Shown here piece by piece: positions 8,657 through 17,116 of a DNA stretch of 64,000 nucleotides. The DNA lies in contig NZ_CALEJS010000013.1 of NCBI RefSeq assembly GCF_937898475.1, positions 124,001-188,000 on the forward strand, in the 5' to 3' direction. The position numbers and the translations under genes were made by a program. The notes under the pieces are model-generated. The model ran no database searches. It had not been told where the DNA came from and was given only the letters and a program-made list of their open reading frames with translations. This DNA comes from an uncultured Chitinophaga sp. Lineage in GTDB: Bacteria > Bacteroidota > Bacteroidia > Chitinophagales > Chitinophagaceae. The stretch's first letter is position 1, and each line of letters starts with the position of its first letter.

Positions 8657-10147
8657 ATGAGTACAAAGGATTTATCCAAATATTACCACAAGCAGATGGA
8701 TCATGAAAAATCCAGGGAACACTCTAATCACAAAACAAAGATTGTTGCCACTGTAGGACCTGCTTGCGATACCTATGAGAAATTGCTGGAGCTGGTGCAG
8801 GCCGGCGTAAATGTGTTCCGTCTGAACTTCTCTCACGGCTCACACGAAGACAAGCTTCGCATTATCCAACATATTCGCCAGATAAACAGCACTGAACCTT
8901 ACAATGTAGCCATCCTGGCAGACCTGCAGGGCCCCAAGCTGCGTGTGGGAGAGATCGAGAACAACGCCCTGCCCCTGAAAGCAGGCGATATCCTCACTTT
9001 TGTGAACGAGAAAGTGGTGGGCACCAAGGAAAGGATCTATGTTTCTTACGAGAACCTGCACAGGGATGTAAAGCCCGGTCAAAAGATCCTGCTGGATGAT
9101 GGCAAGATAGAAACCGTGGTAAAAGAGGTGACCGCTGCCGGAGAGATCAAGGCAGAAGTAACCCTGCCGGGCGTACTGTCATCTAAAAAAGGGTTCAACC
9201 TGCCTGATACCAAGGTTTCCCTGCCTGCGCTGACAGACAAGGACCTGGTTGACCTGGAATTCATCATTGACCAGGAGTGCGATTGGGTGGCCCTGTCTTT
9301 TGTACGTAACGTAAAAGACCTGACTGATCTGCGCAAGAAGCTGAAAGAGCGTAATTCCAAGATCAAGATCATCTCTAAAATAGAAAAGCCGGAGGCTATC
9401 CAGAACCTGAAAGAGATCATCTGGGAAAGCGACGGCGTAATGATCGCCCGTGGCGACCTGGGTGTGGAACTGCCGGTAGAGCAGATCCCGATGATCCAGA
9501 AGGATATCATCCGCAAATGTATCCACCGTGCAAAACCGGTGATCGTGGCTACCCAGATGATGGAGAGCATGATAGACCGTACCCGTCCCAACCGTAGTGA
9601 AATTACGGACGTGGCCAATGCGGTACTGGAAGGCGCCGATGCGGTGATGCTGAGCGGCGAAACCGCTACCGGTCAATTCCCTGTACTGGTGATCCAGACC
9701 ATGAAGAAGATCATCGGGGAAGTTGAGAAAGAAGACATCATCTACAACCGTAACCTGATCCCCCACCGTCACTCTTCCACTTTCCTGAGCGACGCCCTTT
9801 GCTATAATGCGTGTAAGATAGCAGAAGACCTGGATGCAGACGCCCTGATCGGTATGACCCAGAGCGGCTACACCGGCTTCATGCTGAGCAGCTACCGCCC
9901 GCGTTCTCCGCTGTATATCTTTACCAAGGAAAGAAGCCTGGTAAACCAGCTGAGCCTGAGCTGGGGTGTGCGCGCCTTCTACTATGCTGAAGAAGAGAGC
10001 CTGGACGATATCGTGTTCGACCAGATCAACATTCTCAAGGAAAGAGGCTTCATCAAAGCAGGCGATGTGGTGGTGAATACCGGCAGCACGCCTGTAAAAG
10101 AGCACCTGCCTACCAATGCCCTGAAGATCACCAGGGTAAGTGAATAA
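8657..10147 (+). CDS. pyk: Pyruvate kinase
   Basis: The enzyme transfers phosphate from phosphoenolpyruvate to ADP, giving ATP and pyruvate. In the 496-aa product, KTKIVATVGPA (from about residue 26), FRLNFSHG, the active-site ISKIEKPEAI segment, IMIARGDLGVE-type motif (seen as VMIARGDLGVELP) and ATQMMESMI are all present in the standard order, followed by the C-terminal domain. An N-terminal extension of about 25 charged residues precedes the barrel. It is downstream of pfkA with an 11-base gap and ends before a strong terminator at 10171. Confidence 0.97.
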   Translation: MSTKDLSKYYHKQMDHEKSREHSNHKTKIVATVGPACDTYEKLLELVQAGVNVFRLNFSHGSHEDKLRIIQHIRQINSTEPYNVAILADLQGPKLRVGEIENNALPLKAGDILTFVNEKVVGTKERIYVSYENLHRDVKPGQKILLDDGKIETVVKEVTAAGEIKAEVTLPGVLSSKKGFNLPDTKVSLPALTDKDLVDLEFIIDQECDWVALSFVRNVKDLTDLRKKLKERNSKIKIISKIEKPEAIQNLKEIIWESDGVMIARGDLGVELPVEQIPMIQKDIIRKCIHRAKPVIVATQMMESMIDRTRPNRSEITDVANAVLEGADAVMLSGETATGQFPVLVIQTMKKIIGEVEKEDIIYNRNLIPHRHSSTFLSDALCYNACKIAEDLDADALIGMTQSGYTGFMLSSYRPRSPLYIFTKERSLVNQLSLSWGVRAFYYAEEESLDDIVFDQINILKERGFIKAGDVVVNTGSTPVKEHLPTNALKITRVSE

Positions 10148-10170
10148 GGTACTAACGGCACTTAAAATAG

Positions 10171-10206
10171 AAAGGAGAAGCAGCGCAGCTGTTTCTCCTT
10201 TTTTTT
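10171..10206 (+). terminator. Rho-independent terminator of pfkA-pyk
   Basis: AAAGGAGAA pairs with TTCTCCTTT around an inner CAGC/GCTG stem, followed by a run of T. It lies 24 bases after the pyk stop. Confidence 0.9.
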
Positions 10207-10256
10207 ACGGATAATGCTATTCATGGAAAAAGTACGCCATTAGCGCATATAAGCCT

Positions 10257-10264
10257 TAAATTTG
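10257..10264 (+). promoter_or_regulatory. -7 promoter element (TAAATTTG) for the aldehyde dehydrogenase gene
   Basis: Exact TAnnTTTG match 18 bases before the ATG and downstream of the pyk terminator. No clear -33 element. The predicted leader is only about 10 bases. Confidence 0.55.
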
Positions 10265-10281
10265 AGGCCTAAAATAATTTT

Positions 10282-11640
10282 ATGGGTACTTTTAAAAGCA
10301 TATACCCGTACACACTGGAAACCATTGCCGAGTACGCAGCGCATACTGATAAAGAGATTGAAGCCAGGCTGGCGCTGGGCCATACCGCTTACCTGCAGTT
10401 ACGGCAGATGCCGCTGCAGCAGCGTTGCGACCTGATGCTGAAAGTGGTGGAGCTGCTGAAAAAGAACACCACGGCCTATGCCACGGTGATCACCAGGGAG
10501 ATGGGTAAAACACTGAAAGAAGCAAAGGCAGAAGTACTAAAATGCGCCACCAGCGCAGCATACTATGCTCAAAATATGGCGGAGATCTTACGGCCCAGGC
10601 CTATTACAGCCGATGCCAAAAGGAGTTATGTAGCCTATGAGCCCAAGGGTGTAATACTGGCAATTATGCCCTGGAACTTCCCCTACTGGCAGGTATTCCG
10701 CTTTGCCATTCCGAATTTACTGGCCGGCAATGCAGGCCTGCTGAAACATGCCAGCAACACCAGCGGTTGCGCACTGGACATTGAGAAGATCTTCCTCGAA
10801 GCTGGTTTTCCGGAAGGCGCTTTTCAAACCCTGCTGGTATCTTCCAAAAACATAGAACCCGTTATCGCCGATATGCGCGTGCAGGGCGTTACCCTTACCG
10901 GCAGCACGCCGGCGGGCATGAGTGTGGCGCAACTGGCGGGTAAATACATAAAAAAGACCGTGCTGGAACTGGGTGGCAGCGATCCTTTTATTGTACTGAA
11001 GGATGCCGACCTGGAAAAGGCGGCCTCCATTGCCGTAAAGGCCCGCATGCAGAATGCAGGGCAGTCGTGCATAGCTGCCAAACGCTGGATAGTGGAAAAA
11101 GACATTGCAGCTGCGTTCACCGATAAGGTAAGCAGCCTGCTGCAGCAGATGAAGCAGGGAGATCCGCTGGCGGAAGATACACAAATGGGTCCTATGGCGC
11201 GGCCCGACCTGGCGGAGGAGCTGGCCGGGCAATTAGCAAAAAGCCTGCAGCAGGGAGCTCAGCTGTTAACCGGCGGAACACATGACGCCTGTAATTTTGC
11301 CCCTACCCTGCTGAGCGGCGTAACACCGGATATGACAGCTTTTGAAGAAGAGACCTTTGGTCCGCTGGCTGCCATCATCACAGCTGAAAACGAGCAACAG
11401 GCCATTGCGCTGGCCAACCAGACACCGTTTGGCCTGGGCGCCGCGCTGTGGACCAGCGACATAGAAAAGGCCACCCGCCTTGCCACACAAATAGAAAGCG
11501 GCAATGTGTTTATCAATGACATGGTACATTCAGATGCCCGCCTGCCTTTTGGCGGTGTCAAGCAATCCGGCTACGGCAGGGAGCTCTCGTCCGAAGGTGC
11601 GCACGAATTTCTGAACATCAAGACCGTGTACGTGAAATAA
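10282..11640 (+). CDS. NAD(P)-dependent aldehyde dehydrogenase, succinate-semialdehyde type
   Basis: The 452-aa enzyme oxidises an aldehyde to its acid with NAD(P). It carries the cofactor-binding MPWNFPYWQVFR segment, the general-base motif LELGGSDPF and the nucleophile motif NAGQSCIAAKR, and ends with LPFGGVKQSGYGRELS. Its length and the lack of an N-terminal extension fit the GabD/Sad group of succinate-semialdehyde dehydrogenases, but substrate cannot be settled from motifs. No GABA aminotransferase is adjacent. The pantothenate kinase gene follows after 27 bases and may be co-transcribed. Confidence 0.88.
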   Translation: MGTFKSIYPYTLETIAEYAAHTDKEIEARLALGHTAYLQLRQMPLQQRCDLMLKVVELLKKNTTAYATVITREMGKTLKEAKAEVLKCATSAAYYAQNMAEILRPRPITADAKRSYVAYEPKGVILAIMPWNFPYWQVFRFAIPNLLAGNAGLLKHASNTSGCALDIEKIFLEAGFPEGAFQTLLVSSKNIEPVIADMRVQGVTLTGSTPAGMSVAQLAGKYIKKTVLELGGSDPFIVLKDADLEKAASIAVKARMQNAGQSCIAAKRWIVEKDIAAAFTDKVSSLLQQMKQGDPLAEDTQMGPMARPDLAEELAGQLAKSLQQGAQLLTGGTHDACNFAPTLLSGVTPDMTAFEEETFGPLAAIITAENEQQAIALANQTPFGLGAALWTSDIEKATRLATQIESGNVFINDMVHSDARLPFGGVKQSGYGRELSSEGAHEFLNIKTVYVK

Positions 11641-11667
11641 AAGCAATGCTGCTTCCTATATCCGCAT

Positions 11668-12618
11668 ATGAAACAACAAACTAAACCAGTGCGCTACTCT
11701 CCTTACACCACTATCAGCAGGGAAGAATGGGCCAAAAGAAGGGACGATGCCATTATACATTTCGAGAATGACCTGCATAAGCTGCAGGGCCTTAATGAAC
11801 CACTGACATCGGAAGAGATACTGCAGGTGTACCTCCCGCTCTCCCGCCTGCTGAACCTGCATGTAACAGCAGCCCAGCAGCTCCATGCTACTACCAGCAG
11901 GTTCCTCAACAACCATGCGCATAAGGTGCCCTATATCATCGGCATTGCAGGCAGTGTGGCGGTAGGGAAAAGTACCACCGCCCGTGTATTGCAACGCCTG
12001 TTATCTGCCTGGCCCAATCATCCGCGGGTAGACCTGGTAACTACAGACGGTTTCCTGTTTCCCAACAAGGTACTGGAACAGAAAGGGCTGATGAACCGTA
12101 AGGGATTTCCTGAAAGCTATGATATCAGAAGACTGATACATTTCCTTGCCAATGTAAAATCAGGCATGGAAAAGATTGCTGCGCCCATTTATTCTCACCT
12201 TGAGTATGACATCATACCCAACAGCGTGCAGTGGATAGAATCGCCTGACATAGTGATCGTGGAAGGTATTAACGTGTTGCAGGTAAGAGCGCGTAAAGAA
12301 CGCGAGCCGGCGGTATTCGTATCTGATTTCTTCGACTTTTCCATTTATGTGCATGCAGAAGAAAAACACCTGCGGCAATGGTATATTTCCCGTTTTGAAT
12401 CATTACGGCGCACTGCCTTCCAGGACCCTCACTCCTACTTTCACCGGTACGCCCATCTTTCAGACGAAGAAACAGTGGCCATGGCTACCCAAATATGGAA
12501 CGGGATCAATAAACCTAACCTGGAGGAGAACATTGAGCCCACGCGTTACCGCGCCAGCCTGATACTGGAAAAGGGCAGCCATCACTTTGTACAATCCATA
12601 CAATTAAGAAAAACTTAA
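11668..12618 (+). CDS. coaA: Type I pantothenate kinase
   Basis: The enzyme phosphorylates pantothenate in the first step of coenzyme A synthesis. The 316-aa product has the P-loop GSVAVGKS (about residues 95-102), the TTDGFLFPN segment, KGFPESYD, and the C-terminal ATQIWNGINKPNLEENI region that is diagnostic of the CoaA (feedback-inhibited) type rather than the CoaX type. Full length for the family (about 310-320 aa). It follows an aldehyde dehydrogenase and converges on hcp1. Confidence 0.96.
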   Translation: MKQQTKPVRYSPYTTISREEWAKRRDDAIIHFENDLHKLQGLNEPLTSEEILQVYLPLSRLLNLHVTAAQQLHATTSRFLNNHAHKVPYIIGIAGSVAVGKSTTARVLQRLLSAWPNHPRVDLVTTDGFLFPNKVLEQKGLMNRKGFPESYDIRRLIHFLANVKSGMEKIAAPIYSHLEYDIIPNSVQWIESPDIVIVEGINVLQVRARKEREPAVFVSDFFDFSIYVHAEEKHLRQWYISRFESLRRTAFQDPHSYFHRYAHLSDEETVAMATQIWNGINKPNLEENIEPTRYRASLILEKGSHHFVQSIQLRKT

Positions 12619-12667
12619 GGCGGGACCAAACTCACTTTAACGCGCGTATAACCTTAACGCATACATG

Positions 12668-12695
12668 AAAAAACCCCGTTCATTGCAGAACGGGG
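12668..12695 (-). terminator. Terminator downstream of hcp1
   Basis: CCCCGTTC and GAACGGGG form an 8-bp GC-rich stem with a 6-base loop. On the minus strand the stem is followed by six T, so it terminates the leftward hcp1 transcript; on the plus strand it may also stop coaA. Confidence 0.85.
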
Positions 12696-12726
12696 CTTCC
12701 CAAAAAATGTCTGTGACATTATATTA

Positions 12727-13116
12727 CTATCCTACCCATTGGTTAATGTGGGAGCCGCTGCCTGATGACAGTTCGCGGGCAGAGATAGTAAAGCTAATTG
12801 TCATCGGGTTCGGATTGTCTGCTTCGAAGTTCTCTTCGAATTTTACCAGATAGCCCTCTTTGAACTCAACTGTTTTTAACTTTGAATCAGAATCTCTTTT
12901 GTAGAAGGTGATCTTACCATCTTTTCTTTCAAAGTTGTTGACCATCCATTCAAAGAGATCTGTTTCTCCGGTGGATTCTACTGTTAAGCGGATGCGGCCG
13001 CCGCGGGTAATGGCGGACGGACGGCCCGTGGCGTCTACCTCCTGACTGAGGTCATAGCTGCAATGTTTTACAACGTACTTTTTGCCAGCTACTTCGAATT
13101 CGGATTTGAAGGACAT
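12727..13116 (-). CDS. hcp: T6SS tube protein Hcp/TssD (copy 1)
   Basis: The 129-aa protein is the inner-tube subunit; hexameric rings stack inside the TssBC sheath and are ejected. It is beta-rich and matches the Bacteroidota Hcp/TssD family in length and landmarks: YDLSQEVDATGRPS, TRGGRI, TDLFEWM, then GKITFYKR and the C-terminal FTISARELSSG. It is a paralogue of the gene at 27580, which shares SQ-x-D-x-x-G-x-PSA, RGG and ISARE. It is the last gene of the tssG-tssN-tssK-tssO block but has its own promoter (13179-13209) and terminator, consistent with the high expression tube subunits need. Confidence 0.92.
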   Translation of the reverse strand: MSFKSEFEVAGKKYVVKHCSYDLSQEVDATGRPSAITRGGRIRLTVESTGETDLFEWMVNNFERKDGKITFYKRDSDSKLKTVEFKEGYLVKFEENFEADNPNPMTISFTISARELSSGSGSHINQWVG

Positions 13117-13178
13117 GGGTTAAATGTTTAAGGTTACCAAATAAAAAAATACCAAGAAGTAATAATAAGTATGATAAC

Positions 13179-13209
13179 CAAATTTAGCGTATACCGCTAA
13201 GGTAGACAA
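13179..13209 (-). promoter_or_regulatory. Complete Bacteroidota promoter for hcp1
   Basis: Read on the minus strand, a TTG (13207-13209) lies 20 bases before TAAATTTG (13179-13186), an exact TAnnTTTG. The predicted start point leaves a leader of about 55 bases before the hcp1 ATG. A near-palindrome TTAGC-GTATAC-C-GCTAA overlaps it (about 13183-13200) and could be an operator. Confidence 0.65.
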
Positions 13210-13293
13210 GCCAGCAGGGCGGATAAGCAGATAATTTAACAAATAAATTTTAAACTAATTTTTAAAATTAATAATGTAACACAGCCGTCACCG

Positions 13294-13815
13294 TTATCTT
13301 CCCGGTGTGCTTGCAGACAACCTTCTGTAGTAGTCAAGCTGGCTCTGGGTTTGATTTAGCTGGCTGGTAAGATCCTGCACCTTTTCTTTCAGTTCGGCAA
13401 TTGTTTTCTGTGCATCCTGCAGACCGCGGAGCTGCTGTTTGCTTTGATGCAATGCCAGTCCGATCTGCACAGAATTATCATACAGGTTGTAATGACTTAC
13501 CACATCTTTCGGAATGGCATTGTGCATATCAGATAATCGTTTGGCCACTTCCTGGTCCATATAGATTGCATTCTGATTGGGCATATTAATAGAATCCAGG
13601 TTGGTCTTTACTTTCTCAAGGTTCTGCAGGAAAGATGCCTGGAATGCTTCTTCCTTGCGGAAAGTACTCAGTTCTTTCCTGAGTTCAGTGTTTTCTCTTA
13701 CCGGCACCTGGTAGTTAAAGAAGATGGCCAGCACGAAAAGGCCCACTGTGACAACAAAAAATAAAAGGAACCATAAAAAGGCGGTTGTTCTTTCCTGTTT
13801 GTTTAGTACTTGCAT
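13294..13815 (-). CDS. tssO: T6SS membrane-complex protein TssO
   Basis: The 173-aa protein has a short cytoplasmic N-terminus, one membrane segment (about residues 12-35, AFLWFLLFFVVTVGLFVLAIFF) and a periplasmic region that ends in a predicted coiled coil (QKTIAELKEKVQDLTSQLNQ). Size, topology and position next to tssK and tssN match TssO, an inner-membrane part of the Bacteroidota TssNQOPR complex that replaces the proteobacterial TssJLM complex. A repeat-built hairpin fills the 127-base gap to tssK. Confidence 0.82.
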   Translation of the reverse strand: MQVLNKQERTTAFLWFLLFFVVTVGLFVLAIFFNYQVPVRENTELRKELSTFRKEEAFQASFLQNLEKVKTNLDSINMPNQNAIYMDQEVAKRLSDMHNAIPKDVVSHYNLYDNSVQIGLALHQSKQQLRGLQDAQKTIAELKEKVQDLTSQLNQTQSQLDYYRRLSASTPGR

Positions 13816-13821
13816 GTTTAT

Positions 13822-13940
13822 TTTAGCTTTTAGCTTTTGGCAATTAGCCTGTAATTTTTTACAGACTTATCTGCTAATTAGTATATAAATATGATAAAGG
13901 CATTGGCTAACAGCTAACTGCTAATAGCCAACAGCTGCTT
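13822..13940. repeat. Heptamer-built inverted repeat between tssK and tssO
   Basis: The left arm reads TTTAGCT, TTTAGCT, TTTGGCA, ATTAGCC (13822-13849). The right arm reads GCTAACA, GCTAACT, GCTAATA, GCCAACA (13906-13933). Both have an exact 7-base period, and the arms are imperfect inverted copies (20 of 28 positions by eye). The hairpin would form in the tssK-tssO intergenic RNA; it could terminate or attenuate transcription or set message stability. Confidence 0.75.
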
Positions 13941-13942
13941 TA

Positions 13943-15118
13943 TCAGTCTGTAAAGAACCAGCGTTTTGTTTTGTGCTTGCGAAGGTATTCGCTGTCCTCC
14001 GGTGTCTCTTCTTTCACGAAGATGCTGCTGTCAGTTTTGCGGCCGATATAGTCAAGACGGCTGAGGCTATCAAAGAGTTTGTTCACTGCGCGTACAAAGG
14101 GTATCATGGGTTGCAGGCATTCCCTGATATCAGTATGCCTGTAGCGGATGTTGGCGCAATTTACCATAAGCGCCTCCAGCTCTCCTTGTTTCAGCTCGCA
14201 CCATTCACTGAAATAGTTCAGCAATTCTTCCTTACCGGCGCTGGCGCGCTGGTCTATGGCGTTCTTCATTACACGTGCCAGTCCTGCAATTATCTCCAGC
14301 ATGACAGCCGGCGCCTGGTATAGTCCGAGCCACCGGAACTGTGAGATGCGGGTGCCAAGATATTGCACTACCCGCTCGGTGATATAGAGCACTACCTGTG
14401 CAAGGTCGTTATCCTGTTTACGGGAGTAGATCTTCTGTACAATGTGCACGCCATAGAGCTCCATCTGCCCAAGGAACTGATCCAGCTCCTGGTGAAGGTC
14501 TGCCAGTGCAGGATGTGCAGCGATCATGGAACAGGGCGGAATGTAATCATCATCCAGCTCAGGACGTGCATCCTTCACCGTGATCCTGCCCAGTATCATC
14601 TGGTAGCTGCCCAGTTGCCCCTGCGGCAGCTGAGACACCGGCGTTACCTGCAGGGTATACTCCGGCGTAGCATAGGGCAACCTGGGCGGATCTTCCTGCA
14701 GCAGCGGCTCTCCGCTGGGCTGGCGGTTAAAGGGATTTACCTGCATCAGTATATAATAAGCCGTTTCTGTATGCCGGGGATCCCAGTTATATACAGTTTC
14801 AGGAAAGGTAGTAGCATATTTAAGTGAATGCACGGTATGTTCGGGTATTTCTATACGTGCGCCACCGGGCGTAACGGCCCTGCATTCTGTCAGCTTGATA
14901 CGCCACTGATGCTGATTATCTGAAACGAACCAGCATCTCAGCGATTCCTTCTGTTCTGCCTTGGGTGGCAACAATCCGTAATTCTGTGCATGTAAGCCAA
15001 CGGTAACGGCATCCCGGATCTGATCCAGCATCGCATTTTCAGTATCGATAAAATGCTGCTTCTTTATCTTCATGCCATCTACCCAGTTAACGGGAAAATA
15101 TTTTAAAGGCTCCGCCAT
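13943..15118 (-). CDS. tssK: T6SS baseplate protein TssK
   Basis: The 391-aa protein connects the baseplate wedge to the membrane complex. The N-terminus (FPVNWVDGMKIKKQHFIDTE) shows the TssK start pattern, in which an early W-x-DGM-x-x-x-xQHF segment follows the first beta strand. A beta-rich shoulder domain is followed by a helical neck (from LADLHQELDQFLGQ) and a C-terminal head. It lies 12 bases from tssN, the partner reported to link the baseplate to the Bacteroidota membrane complex. Shorter than the roughly 440-aa proteobacterial TssK but usual for this subtype. Confidence 0.9.
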   Translation of the reverse strand: MAEPLKYFPVNWVDGMKIKKQHFIDTENAMLDQIRDAVTVGLHAQNYGLLPPKAEQKESLRCWFVSDNQHQWRIKLTECRAVTPGGARIEIPEHTVHSLKYATTFPETVYNWDPRHTETAYYILMQVNPFNRQPSGEPLLQEDPPRLPYATPEYTLQVTPVSQLPQGQLGSYQMILGRITVKDARPELDDDYIPPCSMIAAHPALADLHQELDQFLGQMELYGVHIVQKIYSRKQDNDLAQVVLYITERVVQYLGTRISQFRWLGLYQAPAVMLEIIAGLARVMKNAIDQRASAGKEELLNYFSEWCELKQGELEALMVNCANIRYRHTDIRECLQPMIPFVRAVNKLFDSLSRLDYIGRKTDSSIFVKEETPEDSEYLRKHKTKRWFFTD

Positions 15119-15129
15119 AAAAACGATGT

Positions 15130-15984
15130 TTAAGATATAGTTACTCTGTTACAAATGATCACGCTGTTCTCCTGTATCCCATTCATAAAAACGGGCTTCT
15201 CCGGATCCAGCGTTTTAGCGCCTGCAAGCCAGCGCGGTTTGAGATGGAACACCCATCCGTAGGGTTGTCCGTTCGCATCTATGAAGTCGATAGGCGTATT
15301 GGGATAGCGGTCGTTATAATCATTAATGAAGTGATAGAAAAGATCCCCCAGGTCCATTTTTATGGGTGTGCGGGCCCTGAAATAAATGCGGGCATTATCG
15401 TTGGCTTTTTTCTCCAGCTCAAAACCTATTACGATCAGGTCTCTCATTTCATCTTCGTTCACTTCCGGTGCTTCCTTATATAAGGGATACTGCCACCATT
15501 TATGCACCTTGGCAGGGATGGCCATCATCCTTTCAAATGTTTTATACACAAATGTTGGCAGCACAAATGAGAACATGGAAGTGAGCATGGGATAATAAAG
15601 GTAGGTGCCTTTAGACATCCAGTAGTGCATCAATACTGAAAGGCCGCCACCGAAGAGCCAGATAGCCACGATGAAGGCCAGCTCCGAGCCCAGCGTTTTT
15701 TCATTTGCCCAAAATCGTGTATACATAAAATGGCAGTGTACAATACCTAAGCCAAGGAACCAGACCATGTAAAAGATGTACTGGCTCATCAGGTTCTGAT
15801 GTGTAAACAGGTAAGGCAGGGAGGCTACCACGCCAAATACGAGGGCCATGAAGAAAAGGTACCAGAGGGCCTTCTTTTTATAGAGTGCAAAGTTCCGGAT
15901 AAAGCGGCTTAACAGGGCCACCACCAGGGAGCCGATGGCCAACATAGCCGCTACAACAAAATATATTTTAGCTTTCAGTAACAT
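15130..15984 (-). CDS. tssN: T6SS inner-membrane protein TssN
   Basis: The 284-aa protein has about five membrane segments in the first 155 residues (for example YFVVAAMLAIGSLVVALL, YLFFMALVFGVVASLPYLF and ELAFIVAIWLFGGGLSVL), then a cytoplasmic C-terminal domain of about 120 residues (MRDLIVIGFELEKK onward). This matches TssN, the component that in Bacteroides fragilis links the TssNQOPR membrane complex to the baseplate. It is packed between tssG and tssK, 31 and 11 bases away. Confidence 0.85.
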   Translation of the reverse strand: MLLKAKIYFVVAAMLAIGSLVVALLSRFIRNFALYKKKALWYLFFMALVFGVVASLPYLFTHQNLMSQYIFYMVWFLGLGIVHCHFMYTRFWANEKTLGSELAFIVAIWLFGGGLSVLMHYWMSKGTYLYYPMLTSMFSFVLPTFVYKTFERMMAIPAKVHKWWQYPLYKEAPEVNEDEMRDLIVIGFELEKKANDNARIYFRARTPIKMDLGDLFYHFINDYNDRYPNTPIDFIDANGQPYGWVFHLKPRWLAGAKTLDPEKPVFMNGIQENSVIICNRVTIS

Positions 15985-16015
15985 ACCAATGAATGTATAT
16001 CAAAAATAATTCCGG

Positions 16016-16969
16016 TTAAAGGAACATGTTATATCCCATGATGCCCTCCCTGGGGTTTGCATCCGCTACAGCCGCTCCCTTTTCGCCTGCGTTAGGTTCA
16101 AGAATGGTTTCTACCTCTGCATCAGCAGGCAATAAAAAGCTGTAACAGGTTTCCAGCAACCTGCCATAAGGCTGCCATGGCAAATAATCGTATATGCGGC
16201 GATGTTGGAGGGGGCCAATGGTCACTTTCATCAGCGGCATATCGGTGTAAAAGTCTTCTCCGGCCAGTGTATCCATTCCCAGGCGGCACTCGCCCAGCGG
16301 GATGCCGCTGCTGCTCTTTACCTGTTGCGGTGCGTGATCGCAGACAATGCTTACCTCTTCTTCGAGTATCACCTGCAGGCATAACTGTACCAACGGAATG
16401 TTACCGGCAATGCGGTGCATATAGGGCAACAACTTTACAAGCCGGTTTACAGGAACGCGCGGCAGATCGGGGCTGATATTCCAGAAAGAAAGGAACAGCT
16501 GATCTGCATCTTTTCCAAAAGCATCGAACAACAAATGTTTTTCTCTTTGCTCGAGGAATACACGTTGTAAAAAAAACTCATGTTCAATAGGCCTGAAAAA
16601 TTTACGGGCCTGCAGTTCTTCCTGTTGTTGTTTTTTATAACTGGCCACCATCTCACTCACACCACCGCGGCGTTGTGATGAAAACTCATGGAACAGTCCT
16701 TCAGGCAGGCGATCGTACAATCCATCCCTGGAGAGCAGCAGTGTGATGAATGGATGATAAGGCTGCGCATCATCTAATTTCACTCCTGTTATATCACGCG
16801 CAAAGGCACGGCTGAACACGTTCTCCATTTGCACGGTAACGGCATCCTGCGGCACGTGGTTATCCAGCAGCTCACCCACTACTACTTCGGCTCTTACGTC
16901 TTCATGCAAACAACGAATATGGTCTATCACTTCTTCCAGCACAGCCGCTTTTTGTGCATAGTTCGCCAT
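16016..16969 (-). CDS. tssG: T6SS baseplate protein TssG
   Basis: The 317-aa protein is the wedge partner of TssF and TssE. It starts MANYAQKAAVLEEVIDHI and includes a PFITLLLSRDGLYDRLPEGLFHE-like stretch (read in two parts: LLLSRDGLYDRLP and EGLFHEFSSQ), corresponding to the conserved early TssG region, and a late IGPLQHRRIYDYLPW segment. Identity rests mostly on this pattern and on being first in the block tssG-tssN-tssK-tssO. It diverges from the PKD-protein gene, so the gap 16970-17116 should hold two back-to-back promoters; I found no exact TAnnTTTG there. Confidence 0.82.
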   Translation of the reverse strand: MANYAQKAAVLEEVIDHIRCLHEDVRAEVVVGELLDNHVPQDAVTVQMENVFSRAFARDITGVKLDDAQPYHPFITLLLSRDGLYDRLPEGLFHEFSSQRRGGVSEMVASYKKQQQEELQARKFFRPIEHEFFLQRVFLEQREKHLLFDAFGKDADQLFLSFWNISPDLPRVPVNRLVKLLPYMHRIAGNIPLVQLCLQVILEEEVSIVCDHAPQQVKSSSGIPLGECRLGMDTLAGEDFYTDMPLMKVTIGPLQHRRIYDYLPWQPYGRLLETCYSFLLPADAEVETILEPNAGEKGAAVADANPREGIMGYNMFL

Positions 16970-17116
16970 TTAAGATATTATTTACGGTTTTTCTGCGGTT
17001 ATTATTGATATGAACAATTGTGTAATGTTAGTTCAGTTTTTCGGGTTAATATCAATTCATATTTAATGGCAATTTATCTAAAAAATTATTTAAAATTGCA
17101 AAAACGTGAAAAACCG

